Of a DNA stretch of 64,000 bases, positions 33,768-45,302 are shown in pieces. The notes under the pieces were generated by a model. It was not told the DNA's origin, made no database searches, and saw only the letters and a list, made by a program, of their open reading frames with translations. Source of the stretch: Gymnopus androsaceus JB14 (Eukaryota > Basidiomycota > Agaricomycetes > Agaricales > Omphalotaceae); contig ML769418.1 in assembly GCA_009733575.1 (NCBI GenBank), positions 62,001-126,000 of the forward strand, written 5' to 3'. Both the position numbers and the translations under genes were made by a program. Each line of letters opens with the position of its first letter. Position 1 is the first letter of the stretch.

Positions 33768-33944
33768 ATTCCGTATTAGGCAGCATTACTAACCTGGGAC
33801 GGAGCAATAACCCCTTTATCTGTTCTTGCTCCGTACCAGGTACAATACCCTTTTCTCTTCATCGATAATCTTACTTATTTATCTGTTCTTGCTCCGTACC
33901 AGCTCCGCATCAATATATTTTATATACATGCATAACCGTTGACA
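33733..33944 (+). repeat. Copia 3' LTR, 212 bp
   Basis: Same ends as the 5' LTR; carries an additional inner segment (about 33839-33891) that duplicates TTATCTGTTCTTGCTCCGTA. Followed by the AAACC target duplicate. Confidence 0.9.
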
Positions 33945-34082
33945 AAACCCTTACAGTATGTTCCTGTCTAGCATAGTTTAACTCATAAATTTCATTTCAT
34001 TCCATTGAATCTTCATACATTTTCTCCCCATATACTCATCTGGAACTAACTGAGAAAATCTGAATATCCTTAAAATCATACC

Positions 34083-34458
34083 CTGACACTGCGGCTAGGC
34101 CATAAAATATCATGCGAAATACTCTAAGATAAATGTAATGATAAACAATTAGAAAAACAATATGAATTTGTCATGAAAAAATGATGATTTCTCATGTGAT
34201 AACTACTACGAAATTAACAAAGAAATTTTTTGACAATGGTATGCAAAAATCTTTATGTTTTGCACCTGAAAAATAAAACCGCTGCTCAGTGCCTTTGTGT
34301 ACCATTGTCAAAAAATTTCTTTGTTAATTTTTTAGTAGTTGTTGCGCAAGAAATCATCATTTTTTCATGAGAAATTCATATTGATTTTCTAATCGTTTAT
34401 TGTTACATTTATATTAGAGTATTTCATGTGATATTTTGTGGCCTGGCCGCAGTGTGAG
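34083..34458. repeat. Foldback element with ~165-nt arms
   Basis: Left TGACACTGCGGCTAGGCCAT, right its inverted complement ending CCGCAGTGTGA. Arms keep long identical blocks (AAATTTTTTGACAATGGTA, ATGATGATTTCT) with a short unique centre of about 55 bp. Non-coding, AT-rich; target duplication not identified. Confidence 0.85.
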
Positions 34459-34866
34459 GACCTCCACCAAGCAAGCTTGTAGTCATAAAGAAAGTGTTGC
34501 TTACTAATCATTGTGTGCCCGACTCCCTGGAAAAGACCGGCAAATCAAAATTCCTTGCTGTGTACCACTAAGTATGGGGTGGCAACATGACATGTAAACC
34601 ATGTAGAAAGCCCATGTAAATTATACTGAAGTCTATACAGAAGTAGTCTCCCATAGGCAGACTCGAATATAAATGATGATCTGTATGGATGCATCTGTAT
34701 GAGTAGAGTCTGCTAGTAGGCGCCGGCACTGCAGCTCAAGAAAAAGTCTTACATAAATATAGGTCACTGCCACCATCAGTCCATTGAATCTGTATGGGCA
34801 CTCAATCACATCTTACTTTCTAATGCCATTGAACATTGCATTCACATCCACCAAGGGCATAAATAC
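34459..34866. other. Non-coding, unassigned
   Basis: No gene or repeat recognised. Confidence 0.3.
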
Positions 34867-35125
34867 TGTTGATGCATGCTTGTGCATGAATCTCAACAAT
34901 TCCTTCGGACTTGTGTTTGTCCAATTGCCCCTGTTCCAGTAGTATTTAAGTAGTTATGTATGTATTGCAAATCATACTGGTTTCTGTTTGTAACCACCAT
35001 CTCTTCAGCTACATCCACTGCTGAGTATATCTTGATGACAGTACAGGGATGCTCAGACTCCCTCGGTATCTACCCTCAAACTTGCACAGGTTTGAGCCAT
35101 GCTCAAAGCTCATTCTGGTGCCACA
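34867..35125 (+). repeat. LTR1 of the TRIM-like element (uninterrupted)
   Basis: Provides the empty-site version of both insertions found in LTR2: it reads continuously across CTTGTGTTTGTCCAATTGCC and GACAGTACAGGGATGCTC. Confidence 0.8.
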
Positions 35126-35992
35126 TCTGGAGCCCACTGTGAGGGGGGATCCATTTAGGCTCTCTTTACCTCCTTTCTCAGTTGTTGTCTGCATCACCCT
35201 CAGCAGATCTGTTCATATCATTGGCTATTTGTATTGGCCTCAGCCTCAACCACTGGGTTGAGTTCCAACATCCATCCATTTGGATTCTATCATTCCCAAT
35301 GCCAATGCGTTCATCAAATTCCTTACTCTCCATGACCATATTCCAACATCTGTTCACAACATTCAACACTTGTATTTGATAAATGGGCTGATTCCATTGT
35401 TCATCATTAAAAGATCTTATTGCACTTGACAGATAGCTCATCATTTATCATTATGACTGCCATACTTGAAAGATTGGGGGATAATGAATCCTTTCAACAA
35501 TTGTTTATCATGACAGCTTCCATATTAGACAGATGTTCCTCATTGTTTATCATTGCAACCATATCCATCCTATGCCATTCCAGTCCCCTATTCCAAACCT
35601 GTGTCTGCATATGCAACTGCACCTTCCAAGATGTTGTCTGCCACTCACAGCTGCTCCAATGATTAGATATCCTTCCTGAATCCATGTTCATTCCATCTGA
35701 TCCTGCCTTCTGACAGTGTGCCACTGCTGTTGACTCTGCACTGAGAGTAACATGTTCATCACTGATTCATCCTAATCCTTTGTTCAACATTCCAGTTCTG
35801 ATTCCATTACATCCCTTCATTACATTCCTTCACATATGATCTGTTTGGTGCAAGTGTTTGTATTTCCTTTGCGCTCCGCTTTTCTGTCAGTCATGTTGTA
35901 GATGCTTTCCTTCTAAAGTGAAGAGGGGATGTCAAGCCTCATGCATGCTTGTGCATGAATCTCAACAATTCCTTCGGACTTGTATTCATCCA

Positions 35993-37009
35993 TAGGGATC
36001 CACACTGTAACTGTATTGTACAGTTCACAGTTACGGTTTATGGGTACCCGTACCAGTCCCATACATGATTCTGGGGAGTATTCATATGATATGGGTCTGA
36101 GTACTAACCTGACTGTAAGAGCCCATATGAATACAGCCATATACAGGTTCATATGCCTATATTTGAGCAAATTTGGAACCAGGAGTTGGCCCAAGCTGCT
36201 TGCATCATTGATGAATGTGGCACTGTTGCACTGTATCTTATTGCAGTTGAGTCCTAGTCCCCTCCTCTTGTCCTCCTCATACTCCTGTATCTGATCATCT
36301 GGAGTAACTGGGACCTACATACTTACTCTGAATGAAGTTTCCCAATCATTTCCAGTGCTTGCTGGCTTCTGCAGCAATGTAAGCTACCATTGCATCAGGC
36401 TATAAAGTATAACCAGAGAGTCCACAGCCTAGGTGTGATAGGACATAAGATATTCCACTCATACTATAAAGTCTGAATTCTGGGTAAATAAAGACTCAAA
36501 GTTGCTGAAGTTGTTTCCCATCTCAATGACAGCTTTTGCATGAGAGTGCATAACAAAAAGTGCATCTTCTCCAGTTATTTTTTGAAACCTTTTCTTAGTC
36601 AAACTGACCTGTTGCAGTTTGTAATGGTTGCAAGACATGTGGTGTCTTACAACCCACCAAATGCTCCATGGTAGCTGTTGAGTGACTTTTCTCGGGAGAG
36701 AGCAATACTATATCCCTTTGTCAAGCCCAATTGAGGCCAGAGACCATTTGTGTGCTCATGCTCTACAAGCATCAGCTAAGACTTAAATGCAACTTGACCC
36801 TTGAGGATGTTTTAAAATCTACTGGAGATGCTTAATATATTGTTTTGATTACCATACAACCATAATACCCATATTATACCATAAACTGACTGTACCATAC
36901 CGTAAGAGGTTTTTGAAATATTTTTACAGTATGGTTCTGGTTCTGTTGTCAACCGTATGTGCCATATTTTGTATGGGCATAACCATATGAGGTATGGTGC
37001 AGATCCCTA
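35993..37009. mobile_element. TAGGGATC-family hAT-like element, 1017 bp, with perfect 8-bp duplication
   Basis: Left TAGGGATCCACACTGTAAC, right inverted complement (ATGGTGCAGATCCCTA). Target duplication T-T-C-A-T-C-C-A at 35985-35992 and 37010-37017, exact. Subterminal CCGTA/ACGGT and CCATA words. No transposase ORF. Inserted in LTR2 of the TRIM-like element. Confidence 0.92.
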
Positions 37010-37141
37010 TTCATCCAGTCTGCCCCTGTTCCAGTAGTATTTAAGTAGTTACATATGTATTACAAATCAGATTGGTTCTTTGTTTGTACCACCATCTCCT
37101 CAGCAACATCCAGTGTTGAGTATGTCTTGACAATAGCACGG

Positions 37142-39445
37142 TGATGAGTTAGATTTGTGCTAGGTATGAAACCAACCAAACGACAATCACCTCAATCAGA
37201 TTCCAGCTGTTTTAAAAAACCTAGGCCACGACAACACAAACTTCAGCTGATGGCCGTACTCGCCGAAGCTGGGCGCTTTACTGAAGCGCCCAGGATTCAA
37301 AGTTATAGAACACGCAGGGAAGGGCTTGTTGAGTATTTACACCCTGTTTCTGCCTCGAGTCTTGGATCATTAGGGAAGATGATGATGGTTTCACTGGGGC
37401 TCCCGCCATCTCAATACAGAAACTCTGCATACTTAGCTTGTTGCTGTAATATTACTAGAGTATTGCCCTCAGTTGTTCACTCCTCTTGCCAACGCAGGTG
37501 CCTTGTAGGTCCACACCGTTGATCATCTTATGAGAGAAGACAGCGCTCGACGTACGATAGCTGAGGTGATGTGGCTCGGCAGTTGTCGGCCATCAGCTTG
37601 AACTTCGTCTTTTCTGGCCTAGGTTTTTTAAAACAGCTGTCAATCTAAAAGGTTTAATTTAATGCAAGGAAGGAGGTTGTTGAAGGTTCCCTCAACTACT
37701 AATTGATTCAAAAAGAAAAGCATTTGACAGTGGCACAGACAGTGCGAATGAACAAGGTTTATATTTGGAGGGAGGTTTTGAAAAGCCAACTAATGTACAA
37801 CAATGCACTGAACTAATCGAGGGTGAAAGCAAACACCAAAGCATGGGTCAAGTATGCTGTCTCAACAAACAACTTTGCGTATCCGCACGAACACTGAGGG
37901 ACGGGTCAAGTACGCCAACTCAACAAATGACTTTGCATATCCGAGGTGAAATACCCAAGCACAGGTCAAATACATCAACTCAACAAACAACTTAGCATAT
38001 CTCAGGAGCCTTTATGTTGCTGTGCAATGATACTCTAACTCTCAGGGAATCCTGCAAGTTACCTAACAAGCTTATATGACTGCCGCGCAAGTCACTCAAG
38101 TAGGCGTTTTTAACACACTCAGTGAAGAGCGGGCAAGGGGGTAGAATCTGTTGGTAAGCTAGGTAACACTCTGAGGAGCTTCCTCCCTAAAACTAGACCA
38201 AGCCAACACTTGGGTCCAAGGCTTTCCTAATCAATAACAGGCTCATTGAGGTATGCATGTTAGGCTCCACCTGCAGTCCTAAGACTGATGTGACCTCTCT
38301 TTGAGATGAAAACCAGGAACACTTGACTTAATAGCTGGGAAGTAGAATGAATTGCCTCAGTATTATCAAGGTTACAAGAAGGCCACCCATTTCAAAGGTT
38401 GTAGAGGATGATGCAGACATATCTGAGCATGTACAAATCACTACAGGTCCTAAGATAGAACTGCATTTCAGGTATCAAGTCTAACTTGTTATTCTGAGAT
38501 AGAATAGCTACCCTTATATACTGAGCAAGATATAATAAAATAGGAAAATGAGGGAAACTGAGTGAGATAGGATGAAACAGAGTAAGTAAATAGAAAAGAT
38601 AAAATAATGTCCATATATGCATGTGTACTATGGTTTTGCCTCGACATTCCTCTGCCTTGTTCGTTTGTCTTCCTTGATTAGGTCAACTTTTGGTATTTTT
38701 GGTCCAAATTGACTCGAGTCATTTGCCTTTTTACAAGGCTCACCAGTTCCTTTAGCAGAACAGCCCTCAGAAGTATTTCTATGTTTTTCCTTGCCAATGG
38801 GAGACTAGTTATTATTCCTAGTTCTGTGCAGTCTCAAGTCTAAATGCATGGTAGCATATGGATCTTGGTAGAATGCTAAGGCTCAGATAGAAATGCTCCT
38901 TGGTCCTTCTGTGCTCTAGAAGTAGCTACAGCAAGTGGGTCATGTGGCCACGTTGTATTGCCACGGTGATCTGCCTGGGTGCTTTCCAATGAGCATCAAC
39001 TTTTGAGGGCACCCATTAAGGTACTTCCCCATCTCATCCACCTTGCTTTTGAGTGTCATGAAGACTCCTTGGTGAGCTGATTGCGGAAGCAATGCCTTGT
39101 TTAAGACTTCGACCCCTTGGGTATATCCTTCAATGACCTAGCCTAGTATAACTGGTATGTGGGCTCATTTATCTGCCTTGGTCAACAACTTGTTATCCAA
39201 CAAGCTTGCCTTGCTACACCATACCATGCATAGGACTTTGATCGAGGCGCATTCACAAAGTTAAGTATGGTACCATTGCGTGTACTGTTACTCTGCAACC
39301 TCTCAGGTAGAATAGGTCCTTGGTAGATTTTAACTATCAGCTTGGGCTCACTATAGTTCTCTTATTGACAGTGTTTTGTTACAAACAGAACCTAGGATTA
39401 TTGGTTCCATGCAGTTCTAGCCTTAGCCAAAAAATTGGCGTATCA
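37142..39445. repeat. TG...CA long repeat, copy 2 (solo-LTR-like, 4-bp duplication ACGG)
   Basis: Same start and end as copy 1 but carries a 436-bp MITE at 37204-37639. Flanked by ACGG (37138-37141 and 39446-39449). The uninterrupted LTR1 copy gives the empty site, so these are its exact ends. Confidence 0.9.
37204..37639. mobile_element. 436-bp MITE with ~50-bp terminal inverted repeats
   Basis: CAGCTGTTTTAAAAAACCTA at the left and its inverted complement at the right; inner matches include GCTGATGGCCG. Present only in copy 2 of the TG...CA repeat, absent from copies 1 and 3. The ORF running through it has no recognisable domain. Confidence 0.85.
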
Positions 39446-39529
39446 ACGGGGATGCTCAGACTCCCTTGGTATCTCCCCCTCAAACTTGTGCAGGTTTGAG
39501 CCACACTCGAAGCTCATTCCAGTGCCACA

Positions 39530-40840
39530 CTGTTAATTCTATTGTCAAAAATCCTGTCCCAAAGTGGAAGGATGGTCTATGCAAACTTCAGCTTATTTGC
39601 ATTCCAAAATCCTGAATCTTAAGGATGTCTTCATCATTGATGCAACCGGAGGTGGTAAATCTGTGCTCTTTGGTATTCCAGTCCTTGTGCACCTTGACAA
39701 ATGAATGCCCCAATAGAAAAATCATTCTGCCATTGGTGGTACTGAATTCCCCCAACTCATTCCATATCTGAACCAGTGTTGCAAAACTGTTATTCACACT
39801 TGCACCATTGATCTCTGTTATCAAATTTTCTTATACTAACCCTGGAATCCTTGAACCCTTTATGATGGATGTGCATGTACAACAAAAGTATAATGAAAAG
39901 ACTACATGGGAAGCAAGTCACCGTAAGTTCACTGGGCTTACCGTGAACTTACTATAAACTAACACTGGCCGCAACGTAATTTCACCGTAAGGATACCACT
40001 ATCATCTAACAGGCACTAAAACTCACTGGCTAGTTTGTTGTGCATAGGACTGATTTGAGAATGTAATCCAAATTCTTTCCAGAGCAATGGAGACAAGTAT
40101 TGCAGCATAGCACCTTGCTGTTGTGTATAAAATTGAACATGAACTCAAGCTCAGAAAACATTGAATTTGGAAGTTCATCCAGATTTCATTTGTCAATCCA
40201 GCTACTTGTTACTGTACAAATCTTCCAGAATTGGAAGTATCGTATCCTCATAGAGGTACTTGCTCAATGCTTGGATCTGGTGGCATTTCACTTTGATTTG
40301 CATGGCCAGCATTTTTTTCAATGATGAGCTTGACTCTTTTTTGGTATACTAGCAGGACAGCCCATGGGATCACGGAAGTGAATGAATAATCCCACTGCCA
40401 TACAATTACCATAAGTAGGACAGCAGTACAGTCCAAATTGATGCTCTCCATGTCAAACCTCAAGGAGTTTTGACTCAAGATCTACTTTGAACACTCCTTG
40501 CAGGTATTCAATATTTTGTCCAACTTACTTTCAGTATATTTCAGGGTATTTTGGCCTCATATCTCAATTACCAGCCCACAACTCTGCTGCATCCTCCATC
40601 CGCCATCCTTCATCCTTCATCCTTGTATATTGTGCACCTTGTTCCCAGCTCCTGTATGTTTACTGTTATCATGACCATCATCTATCTCAACACTTATCAT
40701 CTTTCTCTTGTATCAATTTGCTGTCAAATTTTTGACCATTGCTGTCATGTATGTGACACTCTTGCTTTATGGTTTTATCATCTATGCATTGAGTGACTGA
40801 CTAAGTAAACATTAATGATTGTAGACTTGTAGCCCTCTGC
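39530..40840. other. Non-coding, unassigned (includes a small palindromic patch)
   Basis: No gene. At 39918-39990 the words ACCGTAAGTTCAC, TTACCGTGAACTTAC and TTTCACCGTAAGG form a small set of inverted CCGTAA motifs, perhaps an eroded element. Confidence 0.35.
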
Positions 40841-40920
40841 CCAAGGGGGTCCAAATTTTTTATTAAATGACCGGATATCAATTTTTCCCCTGGGTCTGGC
40901 CCTGGACTAACTAGCTATGT
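40841..40920. repeat. Short repeat shared with 42229-42315
   Basis: AAGGGGGTCCAAA at 40843-40855 recurs inverted at 42294-42306, and CTGGACTAACTA recurs in direct orientation. Possibly two copies of a ~100-bp element in different rearranged states. Confidence 0.4.
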
Positions 40921-41222
40921 AATCATTCCCATGCCTATATATGGTATATCATGATAAGATAAGCATGCCTCTTAGCCTTTACTGTCCATTTGATCCTTGC
41001 TCTACCATGAAGCTGAAGCTGGCTTCAACATGGCTAGCTGTATCTTTTGGGGGTTCAATGGTATGGCTTGCAGATGCTTTTGCCTGTACAAGGGCAGGGG
41101 TGGATGCTGTCAATGGTATATTGACAGGCTGTTTCTTTAACATTGCAAAAATACTGGTCTGCTTTTTATTCAAGGAAGAAGCTGCTTTTTTGGTCTTTTC
41201 ATGAGCAGTTTTACAGGTTATT

Positions 41223-41477
41223 CATCAGCAAAACCTGTATGACATGGGCAGTGCTTGAGCGAACTGTCCAGAGTTCCCAGCGCTCCAGCGTCCCAGCACT
41301 CAGATGGTCCGGCCAATGCAGGAGGGAGCTCCCAGAAGCTCCCAGAGGCCGCAAAATTACCTTATTTGGAAATAACATATGATTTTATATTTCTGACAGC
41401 ACTGGGAGCTCTGGGAGCGCTGGGAATTTTAAGTAATCCTGTGGGAATCAAAATGCAAAATACAGGTTTTGCTGATG
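41223..41477. mobile_element. CATCAGCAAAACC-family element B (subterminal word CTCCCAG/CTGGGAG)
   Basis: 255 bp. Ends CATCAGCAAAACCTGTAT and inverted copy. Inner clusters of CTCCCAG, CCCAGCGCTCC and GGGAGC. A central ~55-bp AT-rich block (ACCTTATTTGGAAATAA) is shared with element G. Flanking dinucleotide TT on both sides. Confidence 0.85.
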
Positions 41478-41720
41478 TTGTAAGGTTATTGAAGATTTGT
41501 GCCACTTGTAGTATTGATTTTTATTCCTGCAGTACTGGCTTAGAACTTTTTCTGACATTGTGGGCAGAGAACGTATCCATCTGCATTGACTGAAATATTT
41601 TTGGGATTCTAAAATTGAAGTTTAGTATTAAAACTGAAGTCTTGGTATGAAAAGATGACCTTTTCATTTTTATCACTGGCCATCAGTGATGCTTTCAGAT
41701 TGTTGTTGGCATTGAAAAGG

Positions 41721-42097
41721 TTATTGCAATTTTCATATATAATGGGCCCTCGGAGAATATATTTTTGGAAGTTTCAGGTTGTACGTTCTCATAAGAGTCT
41801 GTTCGGCAACGGCATCTATTCAGTTTCCATGATATGTAATCAGCAGAATTTAGTACTCCGCTCTCACGTCCCTCATTCCGCCATGCGCCTGACTCCCTTT
41901 TTTGGCTTCCGGATTATTCCGACTAGGTCCCGACCATACAAATCATTAAGCGCCACGGAAGCGCTAAATTTATGTGACTAATGTTTGGAATCTGGAATTC
42001 AGATGCCGTTGCCGAACAGACTCTTACGAGAATGTATGAGCTGAAACTTCCAAAGATATATTTTCCGAGGGCCCATTATATATGAAAATTGCAATAA
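41721..42097. repeat. Inverted-repeat element with ~95-bp arms
   Basis: Left TTATTGCAATTTTCATATAT, then AATGGGCCCTCGGAGAATAT and GAGTCTGTTCGGCAACGGC; the right arm is its inverted complement with few changes. The inner TAAGAGTCTGTTCGGCAACG resembles a transposon terminus by itself, so this may be one element nested exactly in the centre of another palindromic one. About 180 bp of unique centre. Confidence 0.85.
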
Positions 42098-42683
42098 GAA
42101 AATGTAAATTTTATTCTTAAAGCTAAAGTACATATTTTGAAGAGCCTACAGCCTTTGTGAACCCTTTGTAGCTTCAAAGATGGCCCAAATAGCTAAACTC
42201 CAGCCTGTGCAGGGAGGGGGGGGGGTGTCAATTTTTTTTTCCCCAGCCCAGTGGCTGGACTAACTAACTTAGGCCCGGTTGGGTGCTAAATTCTTTGGAC
42301 CCCCTTGCTCTGCCCAAAAAAAAAGTTGTTACTCATCTTGTCCCTGTCATTCTTGATTCTGATATCTTGCATCCTTGTCCAAAAACCTCTTCCAGGATTA
42401 CACCATATTAGCCACATGTCTCAGAACAATTTTGAGAAATGGAGCTATTCAAAAAAAATCAAAAATTAACCAAAAACATTAAACACTTTAAGACATAGGG
42501 CTACTATGGTCTATTCCCTCAGGGTTTTATCCAATTTCTATGCCCCTTCTTTAATCCACAGCCCTCACTCACATCTTGGTTCAAAATCTTATCCATAGTT
42601 TTTCAGTTACTTAGTTTTACTTTACTTCTTCTTGTTTTTACCTCTGAATTCATATTCAGCCTTCTTTTATTTTTGAAAGATCT
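42098..42683. other. Non-coding with G-run and the partner of the 40841 repeat
   Basis: Contains a run of G at about 42214-42223, a T-run, and AAGGGGGTCCAAA inverted. No gene. Confidence 0.35.
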
Positions 42684-42866
42684 CATCAGCAAAACCTGTA
42701 TTTTTGCTGGAGGTCTCCAGAGATCTCTGGAGCTTTACAGCCGTCAAAAAAAAAAAAAAAAAAACTGTCAATTTTCTCCAGAGATCTCCAGAGAATAGGG
42801 TACCTTGCTCCAGAGATGTCCCAAATGAATGGGTTTTCTCCAGTGAAAATACAGGTTTTGCTGATG
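42684..42866. mobile_element. CATCAGCAAAACC-family element C (subterminal word CTCCAGAG)
   Basis: 183 bp, the smallest complete member. CATCAGCAAAACCTGTATTT at both ends (inverted), CTCCAGAGA / CTCTGGAG clusters on both sides, a run of 19 A in the centre, and the shared GGGTACCTTGC. Confidence 0.88.
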
Positions 42867-42964
42867 TGCTGTACACAAACCCAATACAATCCACAGAAGC
42901 CACAGAGCTGTCCATTTCTGTACAGAGGGGACCTTGCTGTAGGATCACCCAGATTTTGCTGATG
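42867..42964. mobile_element. Right-end remnant of a further CATCAGC-family element
   Basis: Ends AGATTTTGCTGATG at 42964 and contains CTGTACAGAGGGGACCTTGC, an internal segment like that of elements A and E. No left end, so either truncated or abutting element C. Confidence 0.5.
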
Positions 42965-43735
42965 CTTGCCTTATTGAAAGGAAGACAAAGTACTTACCCC
43001 TTACCTCCACCAGTATCCCACCTCCCCATATAGATACATGATAGGGTTCAGCACCATACTGTAGTATACAGGTCATATTTTTATGGTGACCTATACTTGT
43101 AAGCCTATCAATATGGATGCATGCAGCCATTCAACCATTGGATCTTGTAGATTTATCTGATGTTGACCTTTATATGCAACTCAATTGTCCGAACTTGCTC
43201 AAGCAATGCTAATGCTTGCTGTTCTCTTTAAGTTCTTCCTCCATATCCAGCTTCTAATATGTCTTGCCTCAAATTATGAGTACATGCCCATCAGCAATCC
43301 TTCCACCTTCATGACATCTAATAGTATTAGTGTGGGCCCTGTAGCTCCCTCTTCTCATGTCAGTAAGCAGATAAAGCTATGCCAAAGCCTGAACCTAGTA
43401 AAGATATACAGAATCATAAACATCAAGTGTGTGTGTTTACCAGTAGCCAGCTCCACCACAAACAATAGGGTACAGTGAATAAATCAAAGCCATATCAATA
43501 ACAATTTTAATCACATAAACATCAGGAGAGGCTATCATCAACATGGTCAACCACACAATATTCACATTTGCACATACAATGAGATTGACAAATGAAAGAA
43601 GCCATTTTCAACATGTTAGTAACAAATCCAATGTGAAGAATTTATATCTGCATCTAGATAATTTTTTTTACTTGGAGAACTATCTTGGGTAGGAGATATC
43701 CATGAAATAGTACACAATTAACATTGTGAATCCGC
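42965..43735. other. Non-coding; one TAGGG-family left end remnant
   Basis: TAGGGTTCAGCACCATACTG at 43042 matches the hAT-like TAGGGATC terminus with two changes; no right end seen. No gene. Confidence 0.4.
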
Positions 43736-44019
43736 ATTTGCTTTGACCTGGGAATTACCTGGGAATCACTTGATTTGGACAGTGCTTCCAGTGCTCCAGA
43801 GCCCCAGGATGTAGTTGCACTGGCATGCACTGGCCAGAGCTCCCAGAGGCCCCAATTTTGCCTTATTTGAGAATAAAAAGCTTGTATCATACAATTTTTA
43901 ATTCCGGGAAGCACTGGCTGGCTCTGGCAGGTGCTGGCCTGCACTGGGAGATCTGGGAGTGTTGGGAATTTTGGCCTTGCTGTCAAAGAATGAAATACAA
44001 AATACATGTTTTCCTGATG
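43736..44019. mobile_element. CATCAGC-family element G, eroded (sister of element B)
   Basis: Right end ATGTTTTCCTGATG; left end eroded (CATTTGCTTTGACCTGGG). Shares the B words CTCCCAG, CTGGGAG and the central CCTTATTTGAGAATAA block. Confidence 0.6.
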
Positions 44020-44607
44020 TTTGGCTTCATTGCCTTCCTGCTGTTGCTTCATTGCCTTCCTGCTGTGAACCATCAGATCAAAGAGATTGTAGCAAGATGG
44101 TGGTATGAGAGAAATAAAATGGGAAGCATTGCAAACTGGTGATGCACTCATTCGGAAGCACACCACTATTTGCTGTTTGCATCAAAGTTTGCCAGGGTAC
44201 TCTCATGCTTGAATTTCCACAAAAAAACACTACCAAACATTGGCAAGCAATAGCTCAATGAATAGTGCACTGATCTTCAAAATTTTGAGTGTGCTAGAAA
44301 GCGGTGAACAATGTAGGTTGTCCCATAGTCAGACTTAGATTATTTTGCATTAAATTTATCATTGCTTCCTGGATGTACTTTGACTGTGTGCAAATTTCGG
44401 GCCTTTATTGAGCCTTACAAAGTGTTTATCTACTGCTAGATATTTTTCTGTACATGTATTTGAGGTTACCCCATAAAAAAATAAGAGCCCAGAATATTCT
44501 ACCTGGCCCACCACAAAGTGAAAGTTGACTGTGAGCATCCTTTTGACTCCTTGCATCTTGGTTTTGTATGCAATTTGTGCCCTTTCTTGTGGTACTCTTG
44601 ATACAAG
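44020..44607. other. Non-coding, unassigned
   Basis: Starts with a small CTTCCTGCTGTTGCTTCATT duplication; otherwise nothing recognised. Confidence 0.3.
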
Positions 44608-45299
44608 GCAATTTATAAGTCCGACTGCAGCGGGAGTCCCGATATCACAGCTTGCACAGCTTGCGCTTTACTTCCATTGTCCACATCGTTCAACGATGTT
44701 GACAATGGTTCTCGCTGGATATCCTCTATATTATCTACCATCTACTGCCTCTTATATGTACTGCAACAACAATATAATCAGTATATACTATCAACTACTA
44801 TCAATTACTGAAGGACTTTTACCCCCTTGCCTTTAGCTGCATTGCTGTGCATAAGAAACAGATTCCAAATTCGCAAACGCGGCCCCCAGATCATTGTACA
44901 GGACTCGGTAATAATCTTAAGCACCCTGATATAACAGCAAGCCCTCGCTCAACCTCCTGGTATTGTTCTATACTGTTGCCCTGATGCTCTCGGTGCGAGA
45001 GCACATTAGCAAAAGTATGTTCTTGTCCTATGTAGCTGATTTGAGGCTAATCACTCGTAGGAGTACTTTATTTTTGTTTTTACATTGACATACGGCCGTA
45101 TGAGCCGTAAATATACCGTATAACCACCTGTACCGTACTGTAAGGGCCTTCTGAAATCTTCTTACGGTTACGGGTACGGTGGTCCTGTATACCGTAAGGT
45201 ACCGTAAATTATACGGTGCGGATCCCTAGATGGAAGTAAAGCGCAAGCTGTGCAAGCCGTGATATCGGGACTCCCGCTGCAGTCGGACTTATAAATTGC
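44608..45299. mobile_element. Element with ~66-bp near-perfect terminal inverted repeats
   Basis: The left arm (44608-44676) starts GCAATTTATAAGTCCGACTG and includes GGGAGTCCCGATATCAC and CTTGCACAGCTTGCGC; the right arm (45233-45299) is its inverted complement with one or two changes. Non-coding. The hAT-like right end GCGGATCCCTA at 45228 lies immediately inside the right arm. No target duplication recognised. Confidence 0.88.
45083..45228. repeat. TAGGGATC-family right end with dense TACGGT/ACCGTA array (first)
   Basis: Ends ATACGGTGCGGATCCCTA; about nine ACCGTA or TACGGT words precede it. No matching left end. Confidence 0.65.
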
Positions 45300-45302
45300 G
45301 AG

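Larger units (their letters stand above)
28531..33944 (+). mobile_element. Ty1/copia LTR retrotransposon, full-length but dead
   Basis: 5414 bp with a 5-bp target duplication AAACC on both sides. The 5' LTR is 28531-28690 and the 3' LTR 33733-33944, preceded by a purine-rich tract (AAGGGGGGG). Domain order Gag, protease, integrase, reverse transcriptase, RNase H is that of copia. Several frame breaks and a mutated polymerase site make it inactive. Confidence 0.93.
34867..39529 (+). mobile_element. Small non-autonomous LTR retrotransposon (TRIM-like) whose 3' LTR holds two later insertions
   Basis: LTR1 34867-35125 (TGTTGATGCATGC...GTGCCACA), internal non-coding domain 35126-35929, and LTR2 35930-39529, which is about 267 bp once the hAT-like element (35993-37009) and the TG...CA repeat copy 2 (37142-39445) are subtracted. 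A purine-rich tract (GTGAAGAGGGGA) precedes LTR2 and TCTGGAGCCCACTGTG follows LTR1 as a possible primer site. ACTGTT occurs at both outer edges. No protein-coding domain. Confidence 0.75.

Noticed and set aside
37157..37522. 121-codon ORF across the TG...CA repeat and MITE
   Set aside because: It starts in one repeat, runs through a MITE absent from the other copies, and has no recognisable domain.
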